Assembly: GCA_023488565.1 (NCBI GenBank)
Contig: JAMDDZ010000131.1
Span: forward strand, 1 to 24,504
From: Bacillota bacterium
Lineage (GTDB): Bacteria > Bacillota > Sulfobacillia > Sulfobacillales > Sulfobacillaceae
Direction: 5' to 3'
Length of the DNA stretch: 24,504 bases
Part shown: one piece after another, positions 7,659 to 15,584 of the stretch
Layout of the letters: every line of letters starts with the position of its first letter
Numbering within the stretch: the first letter of the stretch is position 1
The notes under the pieces: generated by a model
Database searches by the model: none
Told to the model about the DNA's origin: nothing
Seen by the model: only the letters and a program-made list of their open reading frames with translations
Translations under genes and position numbers: made by a program

Positions 7659-8035
7659 AAGAATTCACAAACCTTTGGCGAAAATCTGCTGCAGTTTCTC
7701 TAGGGCTTGCGGCACTACTAGCGGTGGCAGGGTTAGTGACGGGATCAAACGCGATATGGGGAATGGCGCTGGGGATTATCCCCGGGGTCATTGATTTGGT
7801 GGGTTTAGGATTGCGGCTCCCGCTGTGGGCTCGTCTAAATCAGCGTGCGGCAGTAACTAGCATCAACTTACGGCTGATGTCTCGGTTAATGGTGCTGGCA
7901 GTATATTTTTATATACTGCATCATTATACCCAGGTCAATTTAAAATTTGCCGTCGTGGCGGTTTTCTTGCCGCATGCCATTTATGGACTATGGGCCTTCA
8001 TCCAGCATAAGGGCAAGGGGGTGAAGGAAGGATGA
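7655..8035 (+). CDS. atpI: ATP synthase subunit I-like protein
   Basis: A 126-residue membrane protein with four hydrophobic segments (about residues 10-29, 33-52, 67-87 and 94-114), as in the ATP synthase I family. This chaperone-like protein helps assemble the c-ring and does not take part in catalysis. The start is a GTG overlapping the previous stop as GTGA. No good ribosome site is visible, so translational coupling is likely. Its end overlaps atpB by 4 nt (ATGA). The C-terminus is a lysine-rich tail, KGKGVKEG. Confidence 0.85.
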   Translation: MKEFTNLWRKSAAVSLGLAALLAVAGLVTGSNAIWGMALGIIPGVIDLVGLGLRLPLWARLNQRAAVTSINLRLMSRLMVLAVYFYILHHYTQVNLKFAVVAVFLPHAIYGLWAFIQHKGKGVKEG

Positions 8036-8724
8036 ATTTTTCCTTGACCGGTTTCGATTGGCCGCCTTTCATATGGGGCCTTTTGGCCATGGCGATTGTT
8101 TTCGGATTCGGCCTGCTCGCGGTACGGCGGGTGAGCGCTGCTGTGCCTTCGGGTCCGCAAAACATCATGGAAACGGCACTGGAGACCTTCCAGGATTTAG
8201 TTGGCCAAATGGCTCCGCCAGCGCTGGCACCAAATTTGACCCTGATGGGGCTGACGCTGTTTCTACTGCTGGTAGTGTCCAATATTCTCGGCCTACTACC
8301 GTTGCCGGGCATTGGTGCTCGTTGGATCCACTCGCCGACGGCGTTTTTGAGCATGCCCGCAGGTCTGGCCATATGGATCTTTTTGTTGATTCAGTGGGCG
8401 GGAATCAAGTACAAGGGCATTGGCGGTTTTTTGGTGGGGTGGTTTTGGAAGCCTATTCCGGTGTTCGGGTTTGTAGTGAATGCGTTAGAACAACTGGTGA
8501 TGCCGGTCAGTTTGGCTTTTCGGTTATTCGGTAATATTTTGGCAGGAGAATTGGTGCTTCGAATGACCACCAATTTGCCCCACGGCATCGGTGGATGGTT
8601 GGTGACGCTGCTGGTTGGCACCGGATGGCTGGCTTTCAGTCTCATCATTTCGTTGATTCAGGCACTGATTTTTACCATTTTAATGGTAGCGTACATGAGC
8701 ATTCAAGCGAACAAAGACCATTAA
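8032..8724 (+). CDS. atpB: ATP synthase Fo subunit a
   Basis: The stator subunit that forms the two proton half-channels beside the c-ring; 230 residues with about five or six membrane helices. The essential arginine is R164 in SLAFRLFGNILAGELV (160-175). N168, E173 and the later polar Q210 of SLIQALIF are also in the expected places. One conserved spot is odd: the usual P-T-A-D-x-N motif reads SPTAFLS at 101-107, with F in place of D and S in place of N. The ATG overlaps the previous stop and has a GGAAGG ribosome site. Confidence 0.95.
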   Translation: MNFSLTGFDWPPFIWGLLAMAIVFGFGLLAVRRVSAAVPSGPQNIMETALETFQDLVGQMAPPALAPNLTLMGLTLFLLLVVSNILGLLPLPGIGARWIHSPTAFLSMPAGLAIWIFLLIQWAGIKYKGIGGFLVGWFWKPIPVFGFVVNALEQLVMPVSLAFRLFGNILAGELVLRMTTNLPHGIGGWLVTLLVGTGWLAFSLIISLIQALIFTILMVAYMSIQANKDH

Positions 8725-8783
8725 GAAAAGCAGAAGTTTATTTATTCGAACGGGAACCGAAGCTTACAGAGGAGGAATTACAA

Positions 8784-9011
8784 GTGACAACTCACGTATG
8801 GATGCTGTTGATTGGGGCCTTGGCTGCGGCTGGTGGCGCGATTGGAGCGGGGATCGGCAATGGTCTAGTAATGGGACGAATGGTAGAGGGTGTGGCTCGA
8901 CAGCCAGAGGCTTTGGGTCGACTGCTAACGTGGGCATTGGTCGGGGTGGCATTGGTTGAAGCATGGCCGGTCATAACCTTCGTGCTGTTCGTGTTCACTA
9001 AGATCGGCTAA
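8784..9011 (+). CDS. atpE: ATP synthase Fo subunit c
   Basis: The 75-residue hairpin that oligomerises into the rotating c-ring. The first helix carries GAGIGNG (21-27), the GxGxGxG packing motif. The polar loop is ARQPE (38-42), which contacts gamma and epsilon. The ion-binding carboxylate is E59 in VGVALVEAWPVIT. A60 follows rather than Ser/Thr, and the first helix lacks the glutamine of sodium-type rings, so the site is predicted to bind protons. I place the start at GTG 8784, after a strong AGAGGAGG, rather than at codons upstream inside atpB. Confidence 0.95.
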   Translation: MTTHVWMLLIGALAAAGGAIGAGIGNGLVMGRMVEGVARQPEALGRLLTWALVGVALVEAWPVITFVLFVFTKIG

Positions 9012-9056
9012 CAACGAGTTAGGGCATATTCGGCGATTACAGAAGGGAGTTTTACA

Positions 9057-9551
9057 GTGTCCACCACGTCATTAACCGCGGGGAATATGATTGCCGCGAT
9101 CGTGCAGTGGTTCATCCTGTTGGTGTTACTCCGGGTCTACGTTTATAAGCCGCTGTCGGCGGCCATGCAACGACGGAAAGACAACATTGCCAAACAAATC
9201 CAAGACGCGGATTCACTGCGCGAGCAGGCCCAGCAATTGCACGATGAACAAGAATCGTTGGTGCGCTCGGCTCGTGACGATGCCAAAAGCATTATTGCTG
9301 CGGCACGCCGCGAAGGAGAAGAGCAAGCCAAGAAAATTATCGAGGCAGCCCAAAGGGAAGCCAGCTATCGCCAAAAGGCAGCCCTGGACGAAATCCAGCA
9401 TGAACGCGACATGGCCTTGTCGGAAATTCGCGGTCAAGTAGCAGACTTAGTATTGATGGCTACCGGCAAACTTTTGGAGCGCAACATTTCGGATGAGGAC
9501 CAGCACCGTTTGGTCGAGGAATTCTTGAATCAGGCGGGATCGGTCCAATGA
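9057..9551 (+). CDS. atpF: ATP synthase Fo subunit b
   Basis: Peripheral-stalk subunit of 164 residues. One N-terminal membrane helix (about residues 10-28) leads through VYKPL into a long, charged, alanine-rich coiled coil (35-140) rich in Glu, Gln, Arg and Lys, ending in the delta-contacting tail DEDQHRLVEEFL. A single b gene is present, so the stalk is presumably a homodimer. Translation starts at GTG 9057 with AGAAGGGAG upstream. The stop overlaps the atpH start by 4 nt. Confidence 0.95.
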   Translation: MSTTSLTAGNMIAAIVQWFILLVLLRVYVYKPLSAAMQRRKDNIAKQIQDADSLREQAQQLHDEQESLVRSARDDAKSIIAAARREGEEQAKKIIEAAQREASYRQKAALDEIQHERDMALSEIRGQVADLVLMATGKLLERNISDEDQHRLVEEFLNQAGSVQ

Positions 9552-10117
9552 TGATGACAGAACGGGTTGCCCGCCCGTATGCACGAGCCCTGTTCGAGAT
9601 TGCGGTCAGTACATCCCGGGAAGCTCAAATTGCGGAAGAATTGGCTTGGGTGGTCGCAACTATTGACCAGTCGTCTGATCTAATGCAATTTTTATGGCAT
9701 CCGCAAGTGTCGCACCGAGCCAAGATTGAAGTGATTGGACGGGTTTTTGAGGGGCAGGTCGATACCTTGATTCTAAACTTTTTATCGGTAGTGACCGCCA
9801 AGGGACGCGAAAGGCTATTGCCGAAAATCTTTAAAGAATATCAGGCGCTGTGGGATGGGGCCCAAGGACGGGTGCATGCCGAAGTGGAGAGCGCAGTAGC
9901 CTTAACAGAGGCAGAACAAACACAATTATCGGGGATCCTTTCCCAGCTCACCGGCAAAACCGTGCAACTAGCTGTCTCTGTGGTGCCCGAGTTGTTGGGA
10001 GGCGCGGTGGTGCGCATGGGTGATCGAGTCATGGACGGCAGTTTATCAAATAAACTGGCCGTGCTGGGTGAGCGGTTACGGAACGGTAGCGGGGGAGGTT
10101 ACGTCGTTGAGCATTAA
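9548..10117 (+). CDS. atpH: ATP synthase F1 subunit delta
   Basis: Joins the peripheral stalk to the top of the alpha/beta hexamer. The 189 residues show the six-helix N-terminal domain opening with RVARPYARALFEIA and the family signature in the C-terminal domain, PELLGGAVVRMGDRVMDGSLSNKL. Three consecutive ATG codons (9548, 9551, 9554) could serve as start; the first overlaps the atpF stop and is kept here. The 3' end overlaps the atpA start by 11 nt. Confidence 0.94.
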   Translation: MMMTERVARPYARALFEIAVSTSREAQIAEELAWVVATIDQSSDLMQFLWHPQVSHRAKIEVIGRVFEGQVDTLILNFLSVVTAKGRERLLPKIFKEYQALWDGAQGRVHAEVESAVALTEAEQTQLSGILSQLTGKTVQLAVSVVPELLGGAVVRMGDRVMDGSLSNKLAVLGERLRNGSGGGYVVEH

Positions 10118-11615
10118 ACCAGAAGAGATCAGTGCGATTCTTAAAGAAGAAATTGAAAAATACAACGTCGCGACCGAGTTATCGGAAGCCGGGGTGGTAT
10201 TAACGGTCGGGGACGGCATCGCGCGAATTTACGGGTTGTCGGACTGCATGTCCGGAGAAATGCTGGAGTTTGATAACGGCATCTTCGGAATGGCGTTGAG
10301 CCTGGAAGAAGATAATGTTGGCTGCGTGATCTTAGGATCTGATATCGGTATTAAAGAAGGAGATCGTGTCAAGAGGACCGGACGGGTCGTGGAAGTTCCA
10401 GCGGGAGACGCGTTAATTGGCCGGGTTGTTAATGCCTTAGGACAGCCCATTGACGGCAAAGGCCACATGGAGACTACGGTCCGCCGTCCTGTTGAATATC
10501 CGGCGCCGGGCATTATTCAACGCGAGCCAGTTAAGCGCCCTCTGCAAACAGGGATTAAAGCGATTGACGCCATGATCCCGATTGGCCGTGGTCAGCGGGA
10601 ATTGATTATTGGTGACCGTCAAACCGGGAAGACCGCGGTAGCAATCGACACCATTTTGAATCAAAAAGGCGAAAATGTCATTTGTGTATACGTGGGGATT
10701 GGGCAAAAGGAGTCGACGATTGCCGGGATAGTGCGGCAACTCGAGGAACGCGGCGCCATGGAATACAGCATCGTGGTGTCATCATCTGCATCTGAGCCTG
10801 CTCCCTTGCAATACTTGGCTCCTTATGCCGGTTGCGCCATGGGCGAGTACTTTCGTGACAATGGCAAGGATGTTTTGGTGGTTTACGATGACTTGTCGAA
10901 ACACGCTGTAGCTTATCGCGCGATGTCCTTACTGCTTCGACGTCCGCCGGGCCGTGAAGCTTATCCGGGAGACGTTTTTTATCTTCACAGCCGTCTTTTG
11001 GAACGGGCTGCCTGCCTTAATGCAGAAAATGGGGGTGGAAGTTTGACGGCGCTGCCGGTGATTGAAACCCTGGCCGGCGATGTGTCCGCCTATATTCCCA
11101 CCAACGTCATTTCGATTACCGATGGGCAAATCTTTCTGGAAAGCGATTTGTTCTTCTCGGGCATACGACCGGCGGTGAACGTCGGACTTTCCGTGTCTCG
11201 CGTGGGTGGTTCTGCGCAAATCAAAGCTATGCGGCAAGTGGCTGGCACCATGCGGCTGGACTTGGCTCAATATCGAGAACTTGCTGCGTTTTCCCAGTTC
11301 GGTTCTGATTTGGATAAGGCGACGCAGGCTCGTTTAGCGCGTGGCGTGCGAACCGTGGAAGTGTTAAAACAACCGCAATACCAGCCATTGCCGGTAGAAG
11401 AGCAAGTAGTGGTAATCTTTGCTGTAACCAAGGGCTACGTGGACGATTTGCCGGTAGAAGCTGTACGCAGTTTTGAACAGGGTTTTTTGCGATTCTTGCA
11501 TGAAAATCGGCCGACAGTGCTGCAAGCAATTCGAGAGGAAAAAAGTCTGAGCGATGAGATCACCAAGAACTTGACTGAGGCTATAGAGGAATTCAAACGG
11601 ACGGCGGTGTTTTAA
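10107..11615 (+). CDS. atpA: ATP synthase F1 subunit alpha
   Basis: Non-catalytic nucleotide-binding subunit of F1, 502 residues, the standard length. Walker A is GDRQTGKT (169-176). The arginine finger completing the catalytic site on beta is R365 in GLSVSRVGGSAQ. The N-terminus, SIKPEEISAILKEEIEKY, is typical. The start is a TTG at 10107 preceded by GGGGGAGG at 10090-10097; an in-frame ATG at 10020 would add 29 unsupported residues from inside atpH. The TTG start and overlap suggest coupled, moderated translation. The gene ends immediately before atpG. Confidence 0.96.
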   Translation: MSIKPEEISAILKEEIEKYNVATELSEAGVVLTVGDGIARIYGLSDCMSGEMLEFDNGIFGMALSLEEDNVGCVILGSDIGIKEGDRVKRTGRVVEVPAGDALIGRVVNALGQPIDGKGHMETTVRRPVEYPAPGIIQREPVKRPLQTGIKAIDAMIPIGRGQRELIIGDRQTGKTAVAIDTILNQKGENVICVYVGIGQKESTIAGIVRQLEERGAMEYSIVVSSSASEPAPLQYLAPYAGCAMGEYFRDNGKDVLVVYDDLSKHAVAYRAMSLLLRRPPGREAYPGDVFYLHSRLLERAACLNAENGGGSLTALPVIETLAGDVSAYIPTNVISITDGQIFLESDLFFSGIRPAVNVGLSVSRVGGSAQIKAMRQVAGTMRLDLAQYRELAAFSQFGSDLDKATQARLARGVRTVEVLKQPQYQPLPVEEQVVVIFAVTKGYVDDLPVEAVRSFEQGFLRFLHENRPTVLQAIREEKSLSDEITKNLTEAIEEFKRTAVF

Positions 11616-12563
11616 ATGGCAGGAGGACTGCAGGAACTTAATCGTCGCATCAAAAGCGTCCGCAATACTCAGCAAATTACGCGGGCGATGAAGATGGTCG
11701 CTGCAGCCAAACTCCGTAGAGCTGAAGAGCGGGCACGGCAATCACGGGATTACTTTCGGGAAATTCGTGCCATTACCTCCCGCGCCGCAAGTCGGAGCAC
11801 ACGAGGCCATGCCTTGTTGGAACAGCGTCCGCCGCTGCGCGCGGCGATGCTGGTGGTAACTTCCGCTCGAGGATTGGCCGGCCCGCACAACACAAATGTC
11901 TTGCGGCAGGCAACGGCTGAATTGCAGCATATGGCGACCAAGGAAAAATTCATTTTTGCCGTGGGTCGTAAAGGACGGGACTTCTTTCGGCGTCGGGGAT
12001 ATCCCATTATGGACGAGTTTTTAGGGGTGGGCGATGATCCGAGTTATCGTCAAGCCCGCGCAATTGCGGAAGTGGTGATTGCTCGTTTTTTGACTAAAGA
12101 AGTGGATGAGGTCTATCTGACCTATACCGAATATGTCAATGCCATGACGCAACACTCTAAAACCATCCGTATCTTGCCAGTGGAGCCGATGGGCTTTACC
12201 AATCAAGCGTTTGGGGTTCAGGGTGCCTTTGCGGTAGCGGCGGCAGGCGCAGCGGGTTCGGCACGGTTGGTGGAGACAACCTCGCCGCCAACGTCAGGGG
12301 AGACCCAAGGCTATGTGTTCGAGCCGGACACCAGCACGGTCTTTGAGGATCTGTTGCCGAGATATATTGAGGTGCTGATATACGGAGCGCTTTTGGAGTC
12401 CAAGGCCAGTGAGCAAGGCGCACGCATGACCGCTATGGATTCCGCCAGTAAGAACGCAGAAGAATTGATACGCCGAATGATCTTGATGCGAAACCGTATG
12501 CGGCAAGCTGCCATTACTCGGGAAATTGCTGAGCTAGTGGGTGGCGCCGAGGCGTTGGAATAG
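11616..12563 (+). CDS. atpG: ATP synthase F1 subunit gamma with insertion
   Basis: The rotating central shaft, here 315 residues against roughly 285 in most bacteria. The terminal helices are normal: TQQITRAMKMVAAAKLRRAE (18-37) and a C-terminal helix ending RQAAITREIAELVGGAEALE. The extra length is a low-complexity stretch at about 195-231, with AFAVAAAGAAGSA followed by TTSPPTSGE. It precedes the conserved YVFEPD and DLLPRYIE. The conserved S-D-R-G-L-x-G-G motif reads SARGLAGPHNTN (83-94), with A84 in place of Asp. The ATG follows the atpA stop directly. Confidence 0.94.
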   Translation: MAGGLQELNRRIKSVRNTQQITRAMKMVAAAKLRRAEERARQSRDYFREIRAITSRAASRSTRGHALLEQRPPLRAAMLVVTSARGLAGPHNTNVLRQATAELQHMATKEKFIFAVGRKGRDFFRRRGYPIMDEFLGVGDDPSYRQARAIAEVVIARFLTKEVDEVYLTYTEYVNAMTQHSKTIRILPVEPMGFTNQAFGVQGAFAVAAAGAAGSARLVETTSPPTSGETQGYVFEPDTSTVFEDLLPRYIEVLIYGALLESKASEQGARMTAMDSASKNAEELIRRMILMRNRMRQAAITREIAELVGGAEALE

Positions 12564-12574
12564 GAGGACGGAAC

Positions 12575-14014
12575 GTGGCAGCGGAAGGACGAGTTGTAGA
12601 AGTACTGGGCCCGGTGGTAGAAGTAGAATTTCCTCAGGGACAACTACCGGCGATTTATAACGCGCTGAAGGTTGTGGCGGAGGATATCGGGGCACCGGGT
12701 GACGGTCCCCAAAAAAGTAGTGTATCTGAGGTCGGGTTCGAAGTTGCGTTAGAAGCTGTGCATCATGTGGGAGACAACCGGGTCAGTTGCATTGCTATGG
12801 CTTCAACAGACGGTATGGTGCGCGGGATGCGGGTGATTGACGAAGGTCATCCGATTATGGTCCCGGTGGGGAATATTACTTTGGGCCGAATGTTTAACGT
12901 GTTAGGCAACCCGATTGACGGTAAGGGTCAGGTTGCGGCGGGTGAACATTTGCCAATCCATCGCGCTGCTCCGGAATTTACCGAACTAGCGGTGGCCACA
13001 GAAATTTTCGAAACCGGGATCAAGGTGGTAGACTTGATTGCGCCATACCCCAAAGGCGGCAAAGTTGGTTTGTTTGGTGGCGCCGGCGTTGGGAAAACGG
13101 TGCTGATTATGGAGCTTATCAACAATATTGCCAAAGAACACGGTGGTTTTTCGGTTTTTGCCGGCGTAGGCGAGCGGACGCGTGAAGGCAATGACCTATA
13201 CTTGGAAATGAATGAGTCCGGCGTTATTGACAAGACCGCGCTGGTTTACGGGCAAATGAACGAGCCGCCAGGAGTGCGCATGCGGGTCGCCTTGTCCGGA
13301 CTAACCATGGCAGAATATTTCCGGGACCAGGAAGGCCGCGATGTGTTGTTTTTTATCGACAACATCTTTCGGTTCATTCAGGCCGGGTCCGAGGTGTCGG
13401 CGCTATTGGGCCGGATGCCGTCAGCGGTGGGATATCAACCGGTTTTGGCCACAGACGTGGGCGTATTGCAAGAACGTATTACCTCAACCAAAAAAGGGTC
13501 CATCACCTCAATCCAGGCGGTTTATGTGCCGGCTGACGACTACACTGATCCGGCACCTGCCACCACTTTTGCCCACTTGGATGCGACAACCAACCTGGAA
13601 CGGCGAATTATGGAAAAGGGCATTTATCCGGCCGTAGACCCCTTGGCGTCGACGTCGAGGATTTTAGAACCGCAGACCGTGGGCGAGGAGCATTATGATG
13701 TGGCTCGTGGAGTACAGGCAGTTTTGCAGCGATACAAAGAATTGCAGGACATCATCGCGATTTTGGGTATGGATGAGTTGAGCGATGACGACAAAATGAC
13801 CGTAGCCAGAGCCCGAAAGATCGAACGGTTTTTGTCGCAACCCATGTTTGTTGCAGAGCAGTTCACGGGATTGCCCGGCAAATACGTGCCGATTTCCGAG
13901 ACTGTACGCGGATTTCGTGAAATTCTGGAAGGGAAGCACGACGACTTGCCAGAAATGGCGTTCTACATGGTCGGCACAATTGACGAAGCGGTCGAAAAGG
14001 CCAAGACCCTGTAG
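12575..14014 (+). CDS. atpD: ATP synthase F1 subunit beta
   Basis: Catalytic subunit, 479 residues. Walker A is GGAGVGKT (168-175) with K174. The catalytic glutamate and neighbouring arginine are in GERTREGND (199-207, E200). Walker B is the hydrophobic strand leading to DVLFFIDNIFRF. The C-terminal acidic lever, DELSEED in many species, reads DELSDDD here. Translation starts at GTG 12575 after a perfect AGGAGG at 12562-12567. All catalytic residues I can check are present, so the enzyme should be functional. Confidence 0.97.
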   Translation: MAAEGRVVEVLGPVVEVEFPQGQLPAIYNALKVVAEDIGAPGDGPQKSSVSEVGFEVALEAVHHVGDNRVSCIAMASTDGMVRGMRVIDEGHPIMVPVGNITLGRMFNVLGNPIDGKGQVAAGEHLPIHRAAPEFTELAVATEIFETGIKVVDLIAPYPKGGKVGLFGGAGVGKTVLIMELINNIAKEHGGFSVFAGVGERTREGNDLYLEMNESGVIDKTALVYGQMNEPPGVRMRVALSGLTMAEYFRDQEGRDVLFFIDNIFRFIQAGSEVSALLGRMPSAVGYQPVLATDVGVLQERITSTKKGSITSIQAVYVPADDYTDPAPATTFAHLDATTNLERRIMEKGIYPAVDPLASTSRILEPQTVGEEHYDVARGVQAVLQRYKELQDIIAILGMDELSDDDKMTVARARKIERFLSQPMFVAEQFTGLPGKYVPISETVRGFREILEGKHDDLPEMAFYMVGTIDEAVEKAKTL

Positions 14015-14029
14015 TCGGGGGGTAAAAAC

Positions 14030-14455
14030 ATGGCGACAACGTATCAATTGAGGGTAGTGACCCCGGATCGAACCGTCTACGATAAACCTGTGACGATGAT
14101 TATCGTGCGCTCGACCGAAGGCGAAATTGGAATTTTGGCGCATCACGTGCATATTATTACGCCGCTCATTCCCCATATTATGACCATATACGGGGCCGAT
14201 GGGAAAATGGAACACCTGAACATCGGCGGCGGCTTTCTCGAGGTCGGCGATACGACTGTGGTACTGGCAGATTCTGCGGAATGGTCAAGTGAAATTGATG
14301 TCGCCAGAGCTCAGCGGGCGCGGGAACGCGCCGTTGAAATCCTGTCTACCGGTAAGGACGATGTGGATTTGAAGCGGGCCCAAAGGGCTTTGCAGCGTGC
14401 TGAAAACCGCTTGAAGTTGGCTGGAGGGATTACCAGCCAGGCGACCACTCATTAA
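14030..14455 (+). CDS. atpC: ATP synthase F1 subunit epsilon
   Basis: Central-stalk subunit that couples the gamma shaft to the c-ring and can inhibit hydrolysis. The 141 residues comprise an N-terminal beta-sandwich (TPDRTVYD, EGEIGILAHH, IGGGFLEV; about residues 1-85) and a C-terminal pair of helices (about 90-135) rich in Ala, Arg and Glu, so the regulatory helical domain is retained. GGGGGGT lies 8 nt before the ATG. It is the last gene of the atp operon and is followed by a likely terminator. Confidence 0.95.
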   Translation: MATTYQLRVVTPDRTVYDKPVTMIIVRSTEGEIGILAHHVHIITPLIPHIMTIYGADGKMEHLNIGGGFLEVGDTTVVLADSAEWSSEIDVARAQRARERAVEILSTGKDDVDLKRAQRALQRAENRLKLAGGITSQATTH

Positions 14456-14474
14456 CGAAATTTCCTTCACACAT

Positions 14475-14515
14475 CCAGTCTCGGCAATTTGCGTCCGGGG
14501 CTGGAGTTTATTTTA
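14475..14515 (+). terminator. Probable terminator of the atp operon
   Basis: CCAGTCTCGG (14475-14484) can pair with CCGGGGCTGG (14495-14504) as a 10-bp stem with two G-U pairs around a 10-nt loop, followed by AGTTTATTTTA. The T-run is interrupted, so efficiency may be moderate. Confidence 0.6.
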
Positions 14516-14604
14516 CCCGTCCGGTGCAGGAATTTTGGAAAGCGTCAAGAATTTGTCCAAGACAAAACTTACTGCGGCTACGCGACGGGAGGCGCAGGAA
14601 AAGC

Positions 14605-15014
14605 ATGGGTCGCATGCAGAGACTAATAAGACTCACCGAAATCATTAAAGTTCTCAGGAAACCTGCTGTGTCCTGGTCTTTAGGGTGGTTAATTATAATA
14701 CTTGGGGTTGGGTGGCGGATGACCCCCGATATCATGTATAGCGGTGGAAACTTGCACCACGCAGTGCATTGGTTTGTCTATGGCTATGATCGGGTTTGGT
14801 ACCGAAACCGCACTTATGTCGATCCGACGCCTCAATCGTGGGGATGGGCAGATGCCCACTATGGACCGCTAGAAGCTATGGGACAAACAGTCATTGGGAT
14901 GCAGGCTTTTTTTTTTCTAATACCGGGGGGAACTATCTTTATGTGCCAACGGTGCTGATTTTGCGTAAAAGTCCCGAGCAGGTTTTGGTTTATGAGTTAA
15001 GTGGAGGTCCTTAG
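14605..15014 (+). pseudogene. Membrane protein gene split at a T10 run (frameshift or slippage)
   Basis: An unrecognised gene in two frames. The first part (14605-14958) encodes a short basic N-terminus, one membrane helix near residues 30-46 (SWSLGWLIIILGVG) and an aromatic-rich region with HHAVHWFVYGYDRVWYRN. At ten consecutive T (14907-14916) the reading becomes LIPGGTIFMCQRC and stops. The -1 frame instead continues SNTGGNYLYVPTVLILRKS and ends ELSGGP at 15014, which reads like a natural protein end. One extra T would give a continuous 136-residue protein. It may be a sequencing error, a real mutation, or slippage on the homopolymer. The start at 14605 follows AGGAAAAGC. Function is unknown; an exported or membrane-anchored protein is inferred. 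Confidence 0.6.
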
Positions 15015-15059
15015 CGACACTCGGTGCGAGACACAGGGGGAAAAGAAGGAAATATTGTG

Positions 15060-15584
15060 ATGTTGTGGTATAAGGTAGGCGATATTACCAAAATTTCAGC
15101 GGATGCGATTGTAAATGCGGCTAATACCCGTTTGTTGGGTGGCGGCGGGGTGGATGGTGCAATCCACCAGGCAGCAGGTTCTGAGTTATTGGCTGCGACC
15201 GCCAAACTGGGTGGTTGCCCGGTGGGACAATCTCGGATAACCTCGGGATTTCAACTTTCTGCTCGATTTGTTATTCACACGGTTGGCCCCGTATGGAGGG
15301 GAGGCAACCACGAAGAATCTGCCCAACTGGCCAGTTGCTACCGTACTGCCCTGGATTTGGCCGAAGAATGGCAGTTGCAGTCGGTCGCTTTTCCCGCGAT
15401 TTCGACTGGGATTTACGGATATCCCATGGCTGAAGCTGCCGAAATTGCTCTTGGTGCGGTGTCGCGACATCCAACTAAATATGTCCAGGACATTATCTTC
15501 GTGCTTTACAGTTCCGCGGATTACCTCATTTATAAAGAAGTGGCAGCTAAGCTAGGAATTGCTCTATCCTGGTGGGAATGTTAA
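15060..15584 (+). CDS. Macro-domain ADP-ribose-binding hydrolase
   Basis: A 174-residue stand-alone macro domain of the MacroD/YmdB type. These proteins bind ADP-ribose and often hydrolyse O-acetyl-ADP-ribose or remove ADP-ribose from proteins. Visible motifs are GDIT with D8, the catalytic-loop asparagine in NAAN (19-22), LLGGGGVDGAIHQAAG (25-40), FVIHTVGPVW (70-79) and the diphosphate loop ISTGIYGYP (114-122). The start could be ATG 15060 or the adjacent GTG 15057; AAGGA lies about 9 nt upstream. It stands alone between a disrupted membrane gene and a long noncoding gap, so context says nothing about its substrate. Confidence 0.93.
   Translation: MLWYKVGDITKISADAIVNAANTRLLGGGGVDGAIHQAAGSELLAATAKLGGCPVGQSRITSGFQLSARFVIHTVGPVWRGGNHEESAQLASCYRTALDLAEEWQLQSVAFPAISTGIYGYPMAEAAEIALGAVSRHPTKYVQDIIFVLYSSADYLIYKEVAAKLGIALSWWEC

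Noticed and set aside
14552..14566. TTTGTC-CAA-GACAAA inverted repeat upstream of the split gene
   Set aside because: Too short to separate from chance, and not positioned relative to a recognisable promoter.
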